From Planosporangium spinosum (lineage in GTDB: Bacteria; Actinomycetota; Actinomycetes; Mycobacteriales; Micromonosporaceae), in contig NZ_JBLYUB010000019.1 of assembly GCF_049999945.1 (NCBI RefSeq), forward strand, positions 1 to 64,000: 64,000 nucleotides of DNA, in the 5' to 3' direction. The translations under genes were made by a program, and so were the position numbers. The notes beneath the pieces were generated by a model, which saw only the letters and a program-made list of their open reading frames with translations, did not search any database and had not been told where the DNA came from. Of this stretch, positions 25,692-33,707 are shown piece by piece; the first letter of the stretch is position 1, and every line of letters begins with the position of its first letter.

Positions 25692-25920
25692 CGGTCGAGA
25701 ATAGTTCAGGATTCGGCGCACGTTCGAGCCGTCCACAAAGTGGATGGTCGATCCCATATTGTGAGAGAAGGGTGGGTGGGCGAGCCGGTCACCGACAACG
25801 CGGACCTGGTCCGGGTCGGCCTCGCGGTCCGGACCGGCCGGTACGCCCTCGCCTGAACCGGGTAGGGGTAACGGAGTGGAACGCCGAACTCGCGCGGGAC
25901 GCCGCCGAGGAGAAGACGAC

Positions 25921-26856
25921 ATGGAGCCGAACTGGCGCTGGGACGACGCCGAGCTGACCTTCGCGCCGGACCGGGGACGGGTGCTCCAGGTGCGGGTCGC
26001 CGGGCACGACGCGTACTGGACCGACCCCGGTGCGGGCGGCTGGGACGTCGGTGGGGACCGGCTCTGGTTCGGCCCGGAGTACTCCTGGTTCTGGCGGGAA
26101 CCCGCCCTCGACCAGGCGACCGACTACGTCGTACCGGCGGAGATCGACCCGGGGCACTGGCACGTCGAGGACGTCGGGGCGCGGTACTGCCGGCTGGGGA
26201 CGACGGCCCGGCTCGACGACCTGCACGGTGCCGGTGACATGACCGTCGAGGTGCGGAGGGAGTTCGAGTGGCTGCCCGGTGCCGCGGGCGAGGCGCGCTA
26301 CGCCACCGCCGTCACCCTCCGGGTACGGGACGGGCCGCCCGGCGAACCGGTGAGCGCGTGGAGCATCCTGCAGGTACCGGTGGGTGGCCGGATGTTCCTC
26401 GGTTACCAGGGGATGCCCGCCTACCGCGACTACTACGAACCGGTCACCTCCGGCCACCTGTACGTCGGCGACGACGCGCTGGAACTCGACATCACCGGTC
26501 TGGACCGGTTCAAGGTCGGCCTGCGTGCCACGGTGACCAGCGGCCGCTGCGACTACCGTCGGCCGGTACCCGGCGGCCACGTCGTCATCGAACGCCGGTT
26601 CGACCCGCGGCCGGGCGCCCCCTACTGCGACCTGCCCCGGTCGAAGACGGCGGGTACGGACGGCGACGCGGTCCAGGGGTACAACGCCGTGCGTGGGGAC
26701 GAGCCGGCGCACGGGTACGCGGCGGCCCCGGAAAGCGCCGGCGGTCCGTACGGCCAGTTGGAGCAGCACACCCCGGCCGTGATCGTGGGGAGCGGACCTC
26801 CGGCCACCTCGGGCCGGACGATCACCACCGTGCGGTTCGAGCCCCGGCGCGACTGA
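25921..26856 (+). CDS. hypothetical protein, possible beta-sandwich (mutarotase-like) fold
   Basis: 311 residues from the ATG at 25921, chosen for GAGGAG a few bases upstream. It is rich in Trp, Tyr, Gly and Asp, with segments LTFAPDRGRVLQVRVAGHDA, DRLWFGPEYSWFW and HVVIERRFDPRPGAPY. The alternating hydrophobic pattern and WFGPE block recall galactose-mutarotase-like or DUF4380-type proteins, but I cannot name the family. It is divergent from serA and has no signal peptide. Treat any sugar-related function as a guess. Confidence 0.65.
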   Translation: MEPNWRWDDAELTFAPDRGRVLQVRVAGHDAYWTDPGAGGWDVGGDRLWFGPEYSWFWREPALDQATDYVVPAEIDPGHWHVEDVGARYCRLGTTARLDDLHGAGDMTVEVRREFEWLPGAAGEARYATAVTLRVRDGPPGEPVSAWSILQVPVGGRMFLGYQGMPAYRDYYEPVTSGHLYVGDDALELDITGLDRFKVGLRATVTSGRCDYRRPVPGGHVVIERRFDPRPGAPYCDLPRSKTAGTDGDAVQGYNAVRGDEPAHGYAAAPESAGGPYGQLEQHTPAVIVGSGPPATSGRTITTVRFEPRRD

Positions 26857-26956
26857 GCCGTGGCGGGGCTGTCGAACTGCGGCGTGGCCGGTACGGCGGG
26901 GCGTGTTACCGGTCGGCATCTGGGGGAAGGCAGCCGCGGAGACTAGGGAGGTACAC

Positions 26957-27547
26957 GTGACCATGCCGTCGAATCCCGCAGACGGTCCGGCGCCGGGCAG
27001 GCCCGGGGCCGGATCCAACATTCCGGCCGGCCCGGCCGGAGTGCCCATGACGCCGGGCGGCAGCATGGGTGGCCCGCGTACCGGGCACCCGACCGTGACC
27101 GTCGGGACCTATGCCGACTACGAGTCGGCACAGCGCGTCGTGGATTACCTGTCCGACAACCAGTTCCCGGTCGAGTACACCGCGATCATCGGTACCGACC
27201 TGCGGCTGGTCGAGAAGGTACTGGGCCGGATGACCACCGCCCGCGCGGCGCTCGCCGGTGCGGCCAGCGGGGCCTGGTTCGGCCTGCTCATCGGCCTGCT
27301 GCTCAGCATCTTCACCGTGTCGGCCTGGTGGGCGCTGCTGCTCGCCGGCCTGGTGATCGGCGCCGTGTGGGGGGCGGTCTTCGGCGCCATCGCGCATGCC
27401 GCGACCGGAGGCCAGCGTGACTTCGACTCGCGCAGCCAGATCGTGGCAGGGCGGTACGACGTCGTGGTCGACGCCGACCGCGCCGAGCAGGCCCGGCACC
27501 TGCTGAGCCGGTTGGGCTCACCGGCCAGCGGCGTGGGCACCGGCTGA
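26957..27547 (+). CDS. general stress protein 17M-like membrane protein
   Basis: 196 residues from a GTG at 26957, chosen because agggag lies 6 nt upstream (an ATG at 26963 is 12 nt away). A Pro/Gly-rich N-terminus of ~45 residues precedes the YflT/17M domain (PTVTVGTYADYESAQRVVDYL, EYTAIIGTDLRLVEKV). Two membrane-spanning segments (GAWFGLLIGLLLSIF and WWALLLAGLVIGAVWGAVFG) follow, then a C-terminal half-repeat (SQIVAGRYDVVVDADRAEQA). Related proteins are induced by general stress; the molecular role is unknown. Confidence 0.8.
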   Translation: MTMPSNPADGPAPGRPGAGSNIPAGPAGVPMTPGGSMGGPRTGHPTVTVGTYADYESAQRVVDYLSDNQFPVEYTAIIGTDLRLVEKVLGRMTTARAALAGAASGAWFGLLIGLLLSIFTVSAWWALLLAGLVIGAVWGAVFGAIAHAATGGQRDFDSRSQIVAGRYDVVVDADRAEQARHLLSRLGSPASGVGTG

Positions 27548-27621
27548 GCGGCGCGAACACAGCCGCCGTGCCGGAAAACCGCCGGGTAGCCGGAAACAGC
27601 CGGGCGGATCGTCCCAGTACG

Positions 27622-27675
27622 ACCGGAGCGGACCGGCCCGCCGCCGCGAGTGACGGCGGGCCGGTCCGCTCCGGT
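27622..27675. terminator. bidirectional terminator with perfect 22-bp stem
   Basis: The arm at 27622-27643 (ACCGGAGCGGACC then GGCCCGCCG) is the exact reverse complement of 27654-27675, around a 10-nt loop. It lies between the convergent stress-protein gene (ends 27547) and esterase-like gene (ends 27695), so it can end transcription in both directions. Confidence 0.75.
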
Positions 27676-27694
27676 GGCTGGTCCGCTCCGGTCT

Positions 27695-28990
27695 TCAGAC
27701 CCCGACCGGGTAGGTCTCCGGCTCGCGCAGGTCGACGTGGCGCACGTGCAGTGGGCGGACGGACCGGGTCCGGTCGAACCAGAGGAACGCGTCGTACCGG
27801 TCGCCGAGCTTCGTCGGGACGTAGTTGCCCCAACTCTCCCGCTCCGGCCGGTAGACCACGCCGATCGCGCGGTGGTCGAGCCAGTCGGTGAGCAGGCGCG
27901 GACGGCCGCCACCGGGGGTGCGCGGGAAGACCAGGTGCGCCTTCGCCGGCGCATCGGTGTGCAGGGCATCCTCGAGTGAGCCGGGCCGGGCCGGCGGTAC
28001 CGTCATGATCTCCATGGGAGCGCCCCACTCGCGGGCGGCGATCACGGTTCCGCGGTGGGCGCCGAACCCGATCAGCACGACCCGGTCCCGTCCGTGGCGT
28101 TCCCGGGCGAGCTGACCGATGTTGAACATGCCGGCGCGGGTCATGTCGGTGGCGCGCGCGTCCCCGACGTGGGTGTTGTGTGCCCACACCACGGCCTTCG
28201 ACTGCGGCCCGTAGTGCGCCAGCAGCCGGTCCAGGGTGTCCATCATGTGCTGGTCGCGGATGTTCCAGGAGTTCGCGCCGCCGGTGACCATGGCCCGGTA
28301 GTAGCGTTCGGCGCCGGCCACCACCTCGGCATTCTGCCACAACGCGAACTCGCCGCTGTCGGATTCGACGGCCCGCTGCCGGGCCGCGCGCAGCAGTTTG
28401 ACGACGTCGTCCTCACAGCTGTGCGGGGTGAACCGGGTGGCCAGGGCGTAGCTCTGTGGGTCCTCGCCGAACGGCTCGAAGCAGCGGTAGGCGTTCATCG
28501 CCGCCTCCACCCGTTCCGGATCGTGTTCACGCAGATGGAGGATGATCTCCTCCATCGACTCCCACAGTGAGTACACGTCCAGGCCGTGGAAGCCGACGCG
28601 CCGGTGGGGTGCGAGATTGGCGTTGCGGGTCCGTAGCCAGCGGCAGAAGTCCACGACCTCCTCGTTGGCCCACATCCAGGTCGGCCACCGGTCGAACTGT
28701 TCGAGCGCCTCGCGTGGGTCGTCGGCCGCGCCCTCCCGGCAGCGTACCGACCGGTCGACCCGTTCGCAGTCGGGCCAGTCGCCCTCCACGCCGACGAACG
28801 AGAAGCCATGCTCCTCGATCAGGCGTCGGGTCAGCAGCGCCCGCCATTCGTAGAACTCGTGCGTGCCGTGGCTGGCTTCGCCGAGCATCACGATCCGGGC
28901 GTCACCGACGCGGGCCAGTACCGGATCGGTGTCGTCGGCGTCGGACAGCGGCGCCGCCAATCGTCTGGTGTCTTCGCTGTAGCGCCCCAC
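27695..28990 (-). CDS. erythromycin esterase family protein
   Basis: 431 residues. The family's catalytic segment VMLGEASHGTHEFYEWR is at 34-50 (Glu38, His41), with WANEEVVDFCRWLRT, VGFHGLDVYSLWESM and WAHNTHVGDA later. EreA/EreB members hydrolyse the macrolide lactone using a metal-free His/Glu mechanism. Most chromosomal relatives in actinomycetes have unknown substrates, so macrolide resistance should not be assumed. It is followed by the strong hairpin at 27622-27675. No macrolide gene cluster is nearby. Confidence 0.85.
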   Translation of the reverse strand: MGRYSEDTRRLAAPLSDADDTDPVLARVGDARIVMLGEASHGTHEFYEWRALLTRRLIEEHGFSFVGVEGDWPDCERVDRSVRCREGAADDPREALEQFDRWPTWMWANEEVVDFCRWLRTRNANLAPHRRVGFHGLDVYSLWESMEEIILHLREHDPERVEAAMNAYRCFEPFGEDPQSYALATRFTPHSCEDDVVKLLRAARQRAVESDSGEFALWQNAEVVAGAERYYRAMVTGGANSWNIRDQHMMDTLDRLLAHYGPQSKAVVWAHNTHVGDARATDMTRAGMFNIGQLARERHGRDRVVLIGFGAHRGTVIAAREWGAPMEIMTVPPARPGSLEDALHTDAPAKAHLVFPRTPGGGRPRLLTDWLDHRAIGVVYRPERESWGNYVPTKLGDRYDAFLWFDRTRSVRPLHVRHVDLREPETYPVGV

Positions 28991-29107
28991 GGCGGGTACC
29001 TCCTCATGACCGGCCGGCCGGTCGACCGACGATCGGGAGGGGGATCACTACCCGCCTGTGCCGTCATAAACCGGCCGGCCGCGATCTTTTGGCGCTGCCG
29101 CGGCCGC

Positions 29108-29686
29108 TCAGCCGCCGCTCCCCGCGGTCACCAGTCGCTGGCGCTCCACCTGCGAGACCAGTTCCCGGCAGAAGGCCGGCAGGTCGTCCGGCTTGCGGCT
29201 GCTGACCAGGGGGAACGAGCCGCCGGTACAGACGACGAGCTCCTCGTCGACCCATTCGGCGCCGGCGTTGCGGTAGTCCACGGCCATGCTGGGCCAGGAC
29301 GTCATCCGCCTGCCGCGTACCGCGTCGACGTCGATGAGGACCCATCCGCCGTGGCAGATCACGGCCACCGGCCGACCGGTGGCGATGAACCGCCGCACGA
29401 AGTCGCGGGCCGGTTCCTGCCAGCGCAGCAGGTCGCCGTTGGCCACGCCGCCCGGCAGCACCAGAGCGCTGTACTCCTCGGCGCGGGCCGTGTCGGCGGT
29501 CTCGTCCACCCGGAACGTGTCCCCGGGGGTGAGGTGGTGGAACGCCTGTACCTCGCCCGGCTCGACTGAGATCAGTCGCGGCGTACCGCCTGCCTGCTCG
29601 ACCGCCTTCCACGGCTCGGTCAGCTCGACCTGCTCGATGCCTTCCTTGGAGACGAGGAAGGCCACGGACTTTCCATTGATGCTCAT
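29108..29686 (-). CDS. DJ-1/PfpI family protein (class I glutamine amidotransferase-like)
   Basis: 192 residues from the ATG at 29686. AGGAAAGG ends about 5 nt before it and would overlap the upstream GTG at 29692. The nucleophile elbow PVAVICHGGWVLID places the reactive Cys at 111, and LVLPGGVANGD is the family Gly loop. PfpI-like members act as stress-protective deglycases, chaperones or proteases; which applies here is not decidable. It lies upstream of the esterase-family gene on the same strand, 117 bp apart. Confidence 0.88.
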   Translation of the reverse strand: MSINGKSVAFLVSKEGIEQVELTEPWKAVEQAGGTPRLISVEPGEVQAFHHLTPGDTFRVDETADTARAEEYSALVLPGGVANGDLLRWQEPARDFVRRFIATGRPVAVICHGGWVLIDVDAVRGRRMTSWPSMAVDYRNAGAEWVDEELVVCTGGSFPLVSSRKPDDLPAFCRELVSQVERQRLVTAGSGG

Positions 29687-29761
29687 GGTCACCTTTCCTG
29701 TCGCTTGTCTATGTTGTTTGCTTACCGTTCAGCGACCCGGCTAAACGTGATGTGTTCGTAG

Positions 29762-29799
29762 CGGCTCCGGCCCGGCGCCTACGGCGTGGGCCGGAGCCG
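29762..29799. terminator. 12-bp stem hairpin upstream of the DJ-1/PfpI gene
   Basis: CGGCTCCGGCCC (29762-29773) pairs with GGGCCGGAGCCG (29788-29799) around a 14-nt loop. It sits in non-coding DNA, 76 bp before the minus-strand DJ-1/PfpI start. It may be a terminator for an unseen transcript or a remnant. Confidence 0.4.
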
Positions 29800-29978
29800 G
29801 CCGATCGGTCGGTGTTCCCGGCGGGCGTGGGTGGCATTCGTCCCACCCCGGTCACCACCTGTTGCGACATGCGACGGTCGCCACTGATGCGGCGGCCCGA
29901 TGGCCGACCGGCCCGCCCGCATGTGCCGTTTCGGCAGGTCCGATGCGGCGACGCGCGGACGTGCGGTGCCGGCTATGA

Positions 29979-30015
29979 AAAAAGCCCGGCCCTTGCTAGC
30001 GTTACCCGGGTTTTT
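29979..30015. terminator. A-tract/T-tract hairpin (bidirectional terminator-like)
   Basis: Five A, a bulged G and CCCGG (29979-29989) pair with CCGGG followed by five T (30006-30015). A GC stem flanked by A on one side and T on the other is the classic form of a two-way intrinsic terminator, which is rare in this GC-rich window. No gene ends beside it, so it hints at an unseen non-coding transcript. Confidence 0.45.
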
Positions 30016-30037
30016 GACGGGTGGCTCGCTTTATCAT

Positions 30038-30088
30038 CGTCCGTCGGACCGGGTCGTCCGTTGGACCGGGTCGTCAGTTGGGCCGAGC
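30038..30088. repeat. 17-bp tandem array, three copies (type A)
   Basis: Units beginning cgtccgtcggaccgggt at 30038, cgtccgttggaccgggt at 30055 and a more diverged cgtcagttgggccgagc at 30072. The period is exactly 17 bp. It is non-coding. Confidence 0.7.
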
Positions 30089-30101
30089 TAGCCGTCGGAT
30101 C

Positions 30102-30152
30102 GATCCGGGTGTTTGAGGGATCCGGGCGTTCGAGGGATCCGGCCGTTTGGTA
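30102..30152. repeat. 17-bp tandem array, three copies (type B)
   Basis: Units gatccgggtgtttgagg (30102), gatccgggcgttcgagg (30119) and gatccggccgtttggta (30136). The period is the same as the neighbouring array, but the sequence is different. It is non-coding. Confidence 0.7.
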
Positions 30153-30618
30153 GATCGCGGCGCCGAGCCGTCGTGCCCGGTGGGTCAGGCGATGTGACGG
30201 CTTCGGACCACCCGGTCCCGGATGTGCGGGTGGTTCCTACCTGACAAGGGGTTACCCGGCGGCAGGGTAGAGTCCGAGGTCATTGCGGGGTTGGCGGTCA
30301 TGAGTCGCGGGTCCGTTCCCGTTGAACCCGGCGCGGCGCCGGTTTCGGCGTGGTGGGTGGGCGGTAATGTCGGCGCGGTTGGTCCGGTGGCAATCATGGG
30401 GTGTCCGGTCCCGTGTCTTCAGAGTGCGGGGATCGACGCTTTTCTGGTGACTGCTGGTTACCGGGAGAAAACGGTTAGCGACCACGAAACGTCGCTAATG
30501 AATATTTCCTTGATTCGCGCTGATTCGACCAGGGCGATAAACGGGACTTTGCGCTGTTGTGGATAGGCAGCTATCGTTACTCGACGGTAGGTTGCACGTT
30601 TTTGGAAGGACCACCCTG

Positions 30619-30972
30619 ATGGCAAAGCGAACGATCCACATGCTGGTCGACGACCTCGACGGCGGCGAGGCGGCGGAGACCGTCAAGTTTGCTATTGACG
30701 GCGCCCAGTACGAGATCGATCTGTCCAAGGAGAACGCGGCGAAAATGCGTGACGCGCTCGCGCCGTACGTCGCGGCCGGCGCGAAGGTCGGCCGGGCCGG
30801 CGGTGGTATCGCGCAGCGGGGGGCGGCCTCCCGGGGGCGCGGCGCGGCGGTCGACCGCGATCAGAACCGGGCCATCCGGGAGTGGGCACAGTCCAAGGGC
30901 ATCGCGGTGTCCGACCGCGGCCGGATCAAGCAGGAGATCGTCGACCGCTACCACGCCGAAGCCGGTCACTGA
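30619..30972 (+). CDS. lsr2: Lsr2 nucleoid-associated protein
   Basis: 117 residues from the ATG at 30619, with ggaagga at 30604-30610. The N-terminal dimerisation domain (KRTIHMLVDDLDGGEAAETV, KFAIDGAQYEIDLS) and the C-terminal DNA-binding domain (REWAQSKGIAVSDRGRIKQE) are joined by a basic Gly/Arg linker. The AT-hook-like R-G-R is at 100-102. Lsr2 is the actinobacterial xenogeneic silencer that bridges AT-rich DNA in the minor groove. The A/T-richer stretch just upstream suggests self-binding. It is transcribed alone. Confidence 0.95.
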   Translation: MAKRTIHMLVDDLDGGEAAETVKFAIDGAQYEIDLSKENAAKMRDALAPYVAAGAKVGRAGGGIAQRGAASRGRGAAVDRDQNRAIREWAQSKGIAVSDRGRIKQEIVDRYHAEAGH

Positions 30973-31144
30973 CCGCGGCCGCGTAGCCGGGCCGGGCATC
31001 GCATCCGCGTGTCCGGCCCACCCGCACGGACCCCGGCAGGTGCGGGTGCCCCGCCGGCGGCGGTCCGGATCGCCCGGTGCCCGGTCGCGGCGCCCGTCAC
31101 CGTGGTCTGTTCACCGCGGGGGACGACGGTGACAATAGAACGCT

Positions 31145-31738
31145 ATGAGCGACTCGAGCGCTGACATGCGGGCGTCGAACCGGGAGCGGCAACGGGTCGT
31201 CCGGGCGCTGCGCGGCCAGTTACGCGAGGGGCGCCTGTCGGACGTCACCTTCGTACGACGGCTCTTCCTCGCCCTCGACGCCCGCCGCCGCACCGAGCTC
31301 GACCGCCTGGTCTCCGACCTGCCGTCCCGGCGGCCGCCGCGGATGCGCCTGGCGGCGCCGTACGCCCGGCTCACCACCCGGCTCGCCCGCGTGTTCGCGC
31401 GGTGGAGCGCCGGGCAGTCGCGCGAGCTGGCCCTTCCGCCGGTACCGGGCACCTACGTGATAGGCCGTTCCCAGGACGTCGACCTGCACCTCGACGACAT
31501 CTCCGTGTCGCGGCACCACGCCCGGATGGCGTACCTCGACGGCGCCTGGGTCATCGCCGACCTGGGTTCGCGCAACGGCACCTGGCTCAACGGCTGGCGG
31601 CTGCCCGGGCCGGCCATGGTGCGACCGGGTGACCTGCTCGACCTCGGATCCTGCCGGTTCGTCGTGGTCGACCGGCGGCAGTCCGTGCCGCCGGTCGCGA
31701 CCGAGGCGGTCACCGAGGTGGTACCGGTCCCGCGGTAG
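31145..31738 (+). CDS. DUF1707-like + FHA domain protein
   Basis: 197 residues. The N-terminal segment MRASNRERQRVVRALRGQLREGRLS matches the DUF1707 (SHOCT-like) start. A C-terminal FHA domain has GRSQ (107-110), SRHH (122-125) and SRNGTW (142-147), the phosphothreonine-binding positions. It probably docks onto Ser/Thr-kinase-phosphorylated partners. There is no clear ribosome-binding site before the ATG at 31145, so a leaderless transcript is likely. It is convergent with the membrane protein gene at 31765. Confidence 0.88.
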   Translation: MSDSSADMRASNRERQRVVRALRGQLREGRLSDVTFVRRLFLALDARRRTELDRLVSDLPSRRPPRMRLAAPYARLTTRLARVFARWSAGQSRELALPPVPGTYVIGRSQDVDLHLDDISVSRHHARMAYLDGAWVIADLGSRNGTWLNGWRLPGPAMVRPGDLLDLGSCRFVVVDRRQSVPPVATEAVTEVVPVPR

Positions 31739-31764
31739 CGGGTACCCGCCGCCGACGGCCTCGC

Positions 31765-33603
31765 CTACCAGCCGCTGAACGCCTGGAGCGCCCAGGCGAT
31801 GAGCGGGGTGGCAACCAGCCACAGGACATACAGCCCGACCGGTGGGACCGGCGCGGCCAGTCGCGGCGGGTCGACCTCGGCGATCGCGCGCTCCCTCGCG
31901 TACCGCAGCGCGTTCGCCAGCTGTTCGGCATCCCGGCCGGGCAGCACCCCGGCCAGCACCCCGGTACCGCCCCGGGCGGCGACCACCAGGTGCCGATGCC
32001 CCGTACCGATCGTGACCTCGCCCCGACCCGGCTCGATCCGCATGACCTGCCACCAGGGGAACCGCCCGCCACCGAACACCCCGGCCACGGCGACGCCGCC
32101 GGCGTTCCACGCCAGCCGGGGGCGCAGGTACAGCCGCCAGCCGACCCAGCAGGCCAGCCCCACCGCCACCGCCGCGACGGCCAGGGCCGTCCGGTACCCG
32201 ACGGCGGGCAGCAGCCCCGCCGGCCCGACCAGGACGAGGGGCATCCCGGCGGTCAGCGCGTACCCGATGGCCCGGTGCTGGGCGTGGGTGCGCACCTGGT
32301 ACGGGTTGGCGTCACGGTCGGCCGGGCTCAGCGCCTCGACCTCCTCGGACCGCAGGGGAAGCACCCCGAGCGGGGGGACGGTCCACGCCGTGGTCGCCGG
32401 CTCGGTGAACGCCGGCGCGTCCAGGCCCGCCCGCAGCGGCCCCACCGGCACGGCCGGTTCGCCGTCGACGACGACGGTGCACCAGCGCCCGGGCGTCGGT
32501 ACCCCGTACAGCAGCGCCGGTCGCGTCGGCGGCAGGAACGGCTGCTGGTCCACGCCGTCGTCGACGGGTACGGCGTCGAGCAGCGCGGGCGTGCCCGGCG
32601 CGCATCGCAGTTCGGCCACGGCGGGCTCACCGGGGCGCGCGTCGCACGCGTAGACGGCGACCCGGTCCGGTACCGCCCGCACGTACACCCGGGTCACCGG
32701 TTGGGGCCGGCCGAACAGGGAGCGCAGCGCGGCGGTGCGCGCGGTGCCGCGGGCCCGGCCGGCCAGCCCGGTGCCGGCCGCGACCACGGCGAGGACCAGC
32801 AGGCCGGTCAGGTCGTACGGCTCGCTGACCGGCTGGTGCAGCCCGTCTGAGTCGGTGTACAGCGCGAACGCCTGGCCCACCGGGTGCTCGCCGGCGTCGC
32901 GCACGTCGGTGTCGACGAGCGTCCCGTCGGGCAGGCGTACCCGCACGGTGAACTCGTCGACCGCCGCGGTGACCTCTCCGGTGACCCGGGTCGCGGCCCG
33001 CTGGCGGTCATCGGCACGGCTCTGGCCGACCCAGGTCCAGGCGGTCAACCCGACCGCGACCAGGCCGGCGGTGGCTGCGGCGACCCGCCAGCGTCGCTGC
33101 GGGCGTGGTGGTGCCACCGGGGCGGGCGGCTGCCGGTGGGCGACCGCGGTGAGCCAGGCCAGTGCGGTGCCGGTCGCGGGGCGGGCCCGGCCGACCCCGG
33201 CGACCGCGAAGCACAGCGCGACGAGGGCGACGTCGGCGGCGTACACCCAGGCCGGTGACGCGACCGCCGGATGGAACAGGTCGTACCCCAACCCCGTGAC
33301 GGCGAACGCGGCCGCCAGCCACGCTGCGGTACGGGCGTGCACGAAGCCGGTGACGGCCGCGGCGAGCAGCAGCCCGAAGACCACCGCCGCCCCCGCGTCC
33401 GGACCGCAGGGCGCGGCGTCGGTGCACGGGGGGACCGGTGCCGTGTCGTTGTGCAACCCGGCCACCACGGTGGCGGTGAGCAGCATGGTGCAGGGCAGGA
33501 CCCGGTGCAGCCAGCGGGGCCGGGCCAGGGTCCGGAGTGCGCGGGCGTCGCGGGTCAGCAGGGGATCGGCCACCCGCACATGATGCCGGCCCGGACCGGC
33601 CAC
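31765..33603 (-). CDS. large membrane protein of unknown function
   Basis: Up to 612 residues from a GTG at 33603; GTGs at 33579 and 33573 are equally plausible, as no ribosome-binding site distinguishes them. About four hydrophobic segments lie in the first 180 residues. A soluble beta-rich domain follows (AVDEFTVRVRLPDGTLVDTD), as in Streptomyces-type proteins related to DUF3592-like membrane proteins, then two more membrane pairs and a C-terminal segment (LLPAVGYRTALAVAAVAVGL). It has no close functional label. It faces away from the CBS gene, with 104 bp between their starts. Confidence 0.7.
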   Translation of the reverse strand: MAGPGRHHVRVADPLLTRDARALRTLARPRWLHRVLPCTMLLTATVVAGLHNDTAPVPPCTDAAPCGPDAGAAVVFGLLLAAAVTGFVHARTAAWLAAAFAVTGLGYDLFHPAVASPAWVYAADVALVALCFAVAGVGRARPATGTALAWLTAVAHRQPPAPVAPPRPQRRWRVAAATAGLVAVGLTAWTWVGQSRADDRQRAATRVTGEVTAAVDEFTVRVRLPDGTLVDTDVRDAGEHPVGQAFALYTDSDGLHQPVSEPYDLTGLLVLAVVAAGTGLAGRARGTARTAALRSLFGRPQPVTRVYVRAVPDRVAVYACDARPGEPAVAELRCAPGTPALLDAVPVDDGVDQQPFLPPTRPALLYGVPTPGRWCTVVVDGEPAVPVGPLRAGLDAPAFTEPATTAWTVPPLGVLPLRSEEVEALSPADRDANPYQVRTHAQHRAIGYALTAGMPLVLVGPAGLLPAVGYRTALAVAAVAVGLACWVGWRLYLRPRLAWNAGGVAVAGVFGGGRFPWWQVMRIEPGRGEVTIGTGHRHLVVAARGGTGVLAGVLPGRDAEQLANALRYARERAIAEVDPPRLAAPVPPVGLYVLWLVATPLIAWALQAFSGW

Positions 33604-33707
33604 GACGGGGCGCCGGGCCGTGCTCCGCGCCGTGCCGTACGGGGTTTCGGCGGTTGCCGGCCGGGTACCGTGCCACGGAACTCCGGCCGACGGAGGGAGG
33701 CACCCCG

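Larger units (their letters stand above)
29687..30618. other. gene-poor region upstream of lsr2 with hairpins and 17-bp repeats
   Basis: About 930 bp without a supported gene; the frames here encode low-complexity or shuffled residues with no family match. It contains two hairpins (29762-29799, 29979-30015), two 17-bp-period tandem arrays (30038-30088, 30102-30152), and toward its end a stretch visibly richer in A/T than its surroundings (about 30460-30560). That stretch probably includes the lsr2 promoter and could be an Lsr2 binding region. Confidence 0.5.

Noticed and set aside
27695..28990. Macrolide resistance locus
   Set aside because: Only the esterase-like gene is present; there is no erm, efflux or phosphotransferase gene beside it. 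Family membership alone is not evidence for resistance.
30038..30152. Possible CRISPR array
   Set aside because: The units are directly tandem with a 17-bp period and have no unique spacers; no cas gene occurs in the window.
29752..30153. 133-residue open frame through the 17-bp repeats
   Set aside because: Its codons simply translate two hairpins and the tandem arrays; the amino-acid repeats have no protein-like pattern.
30222..30566. 114-residue open frame upstream of lsr2
   Set aside because: No ribosome-binding site, no family resemblance and mixed low-complexity composition; it overlaps a region that looks like promoter and repeat DNA.
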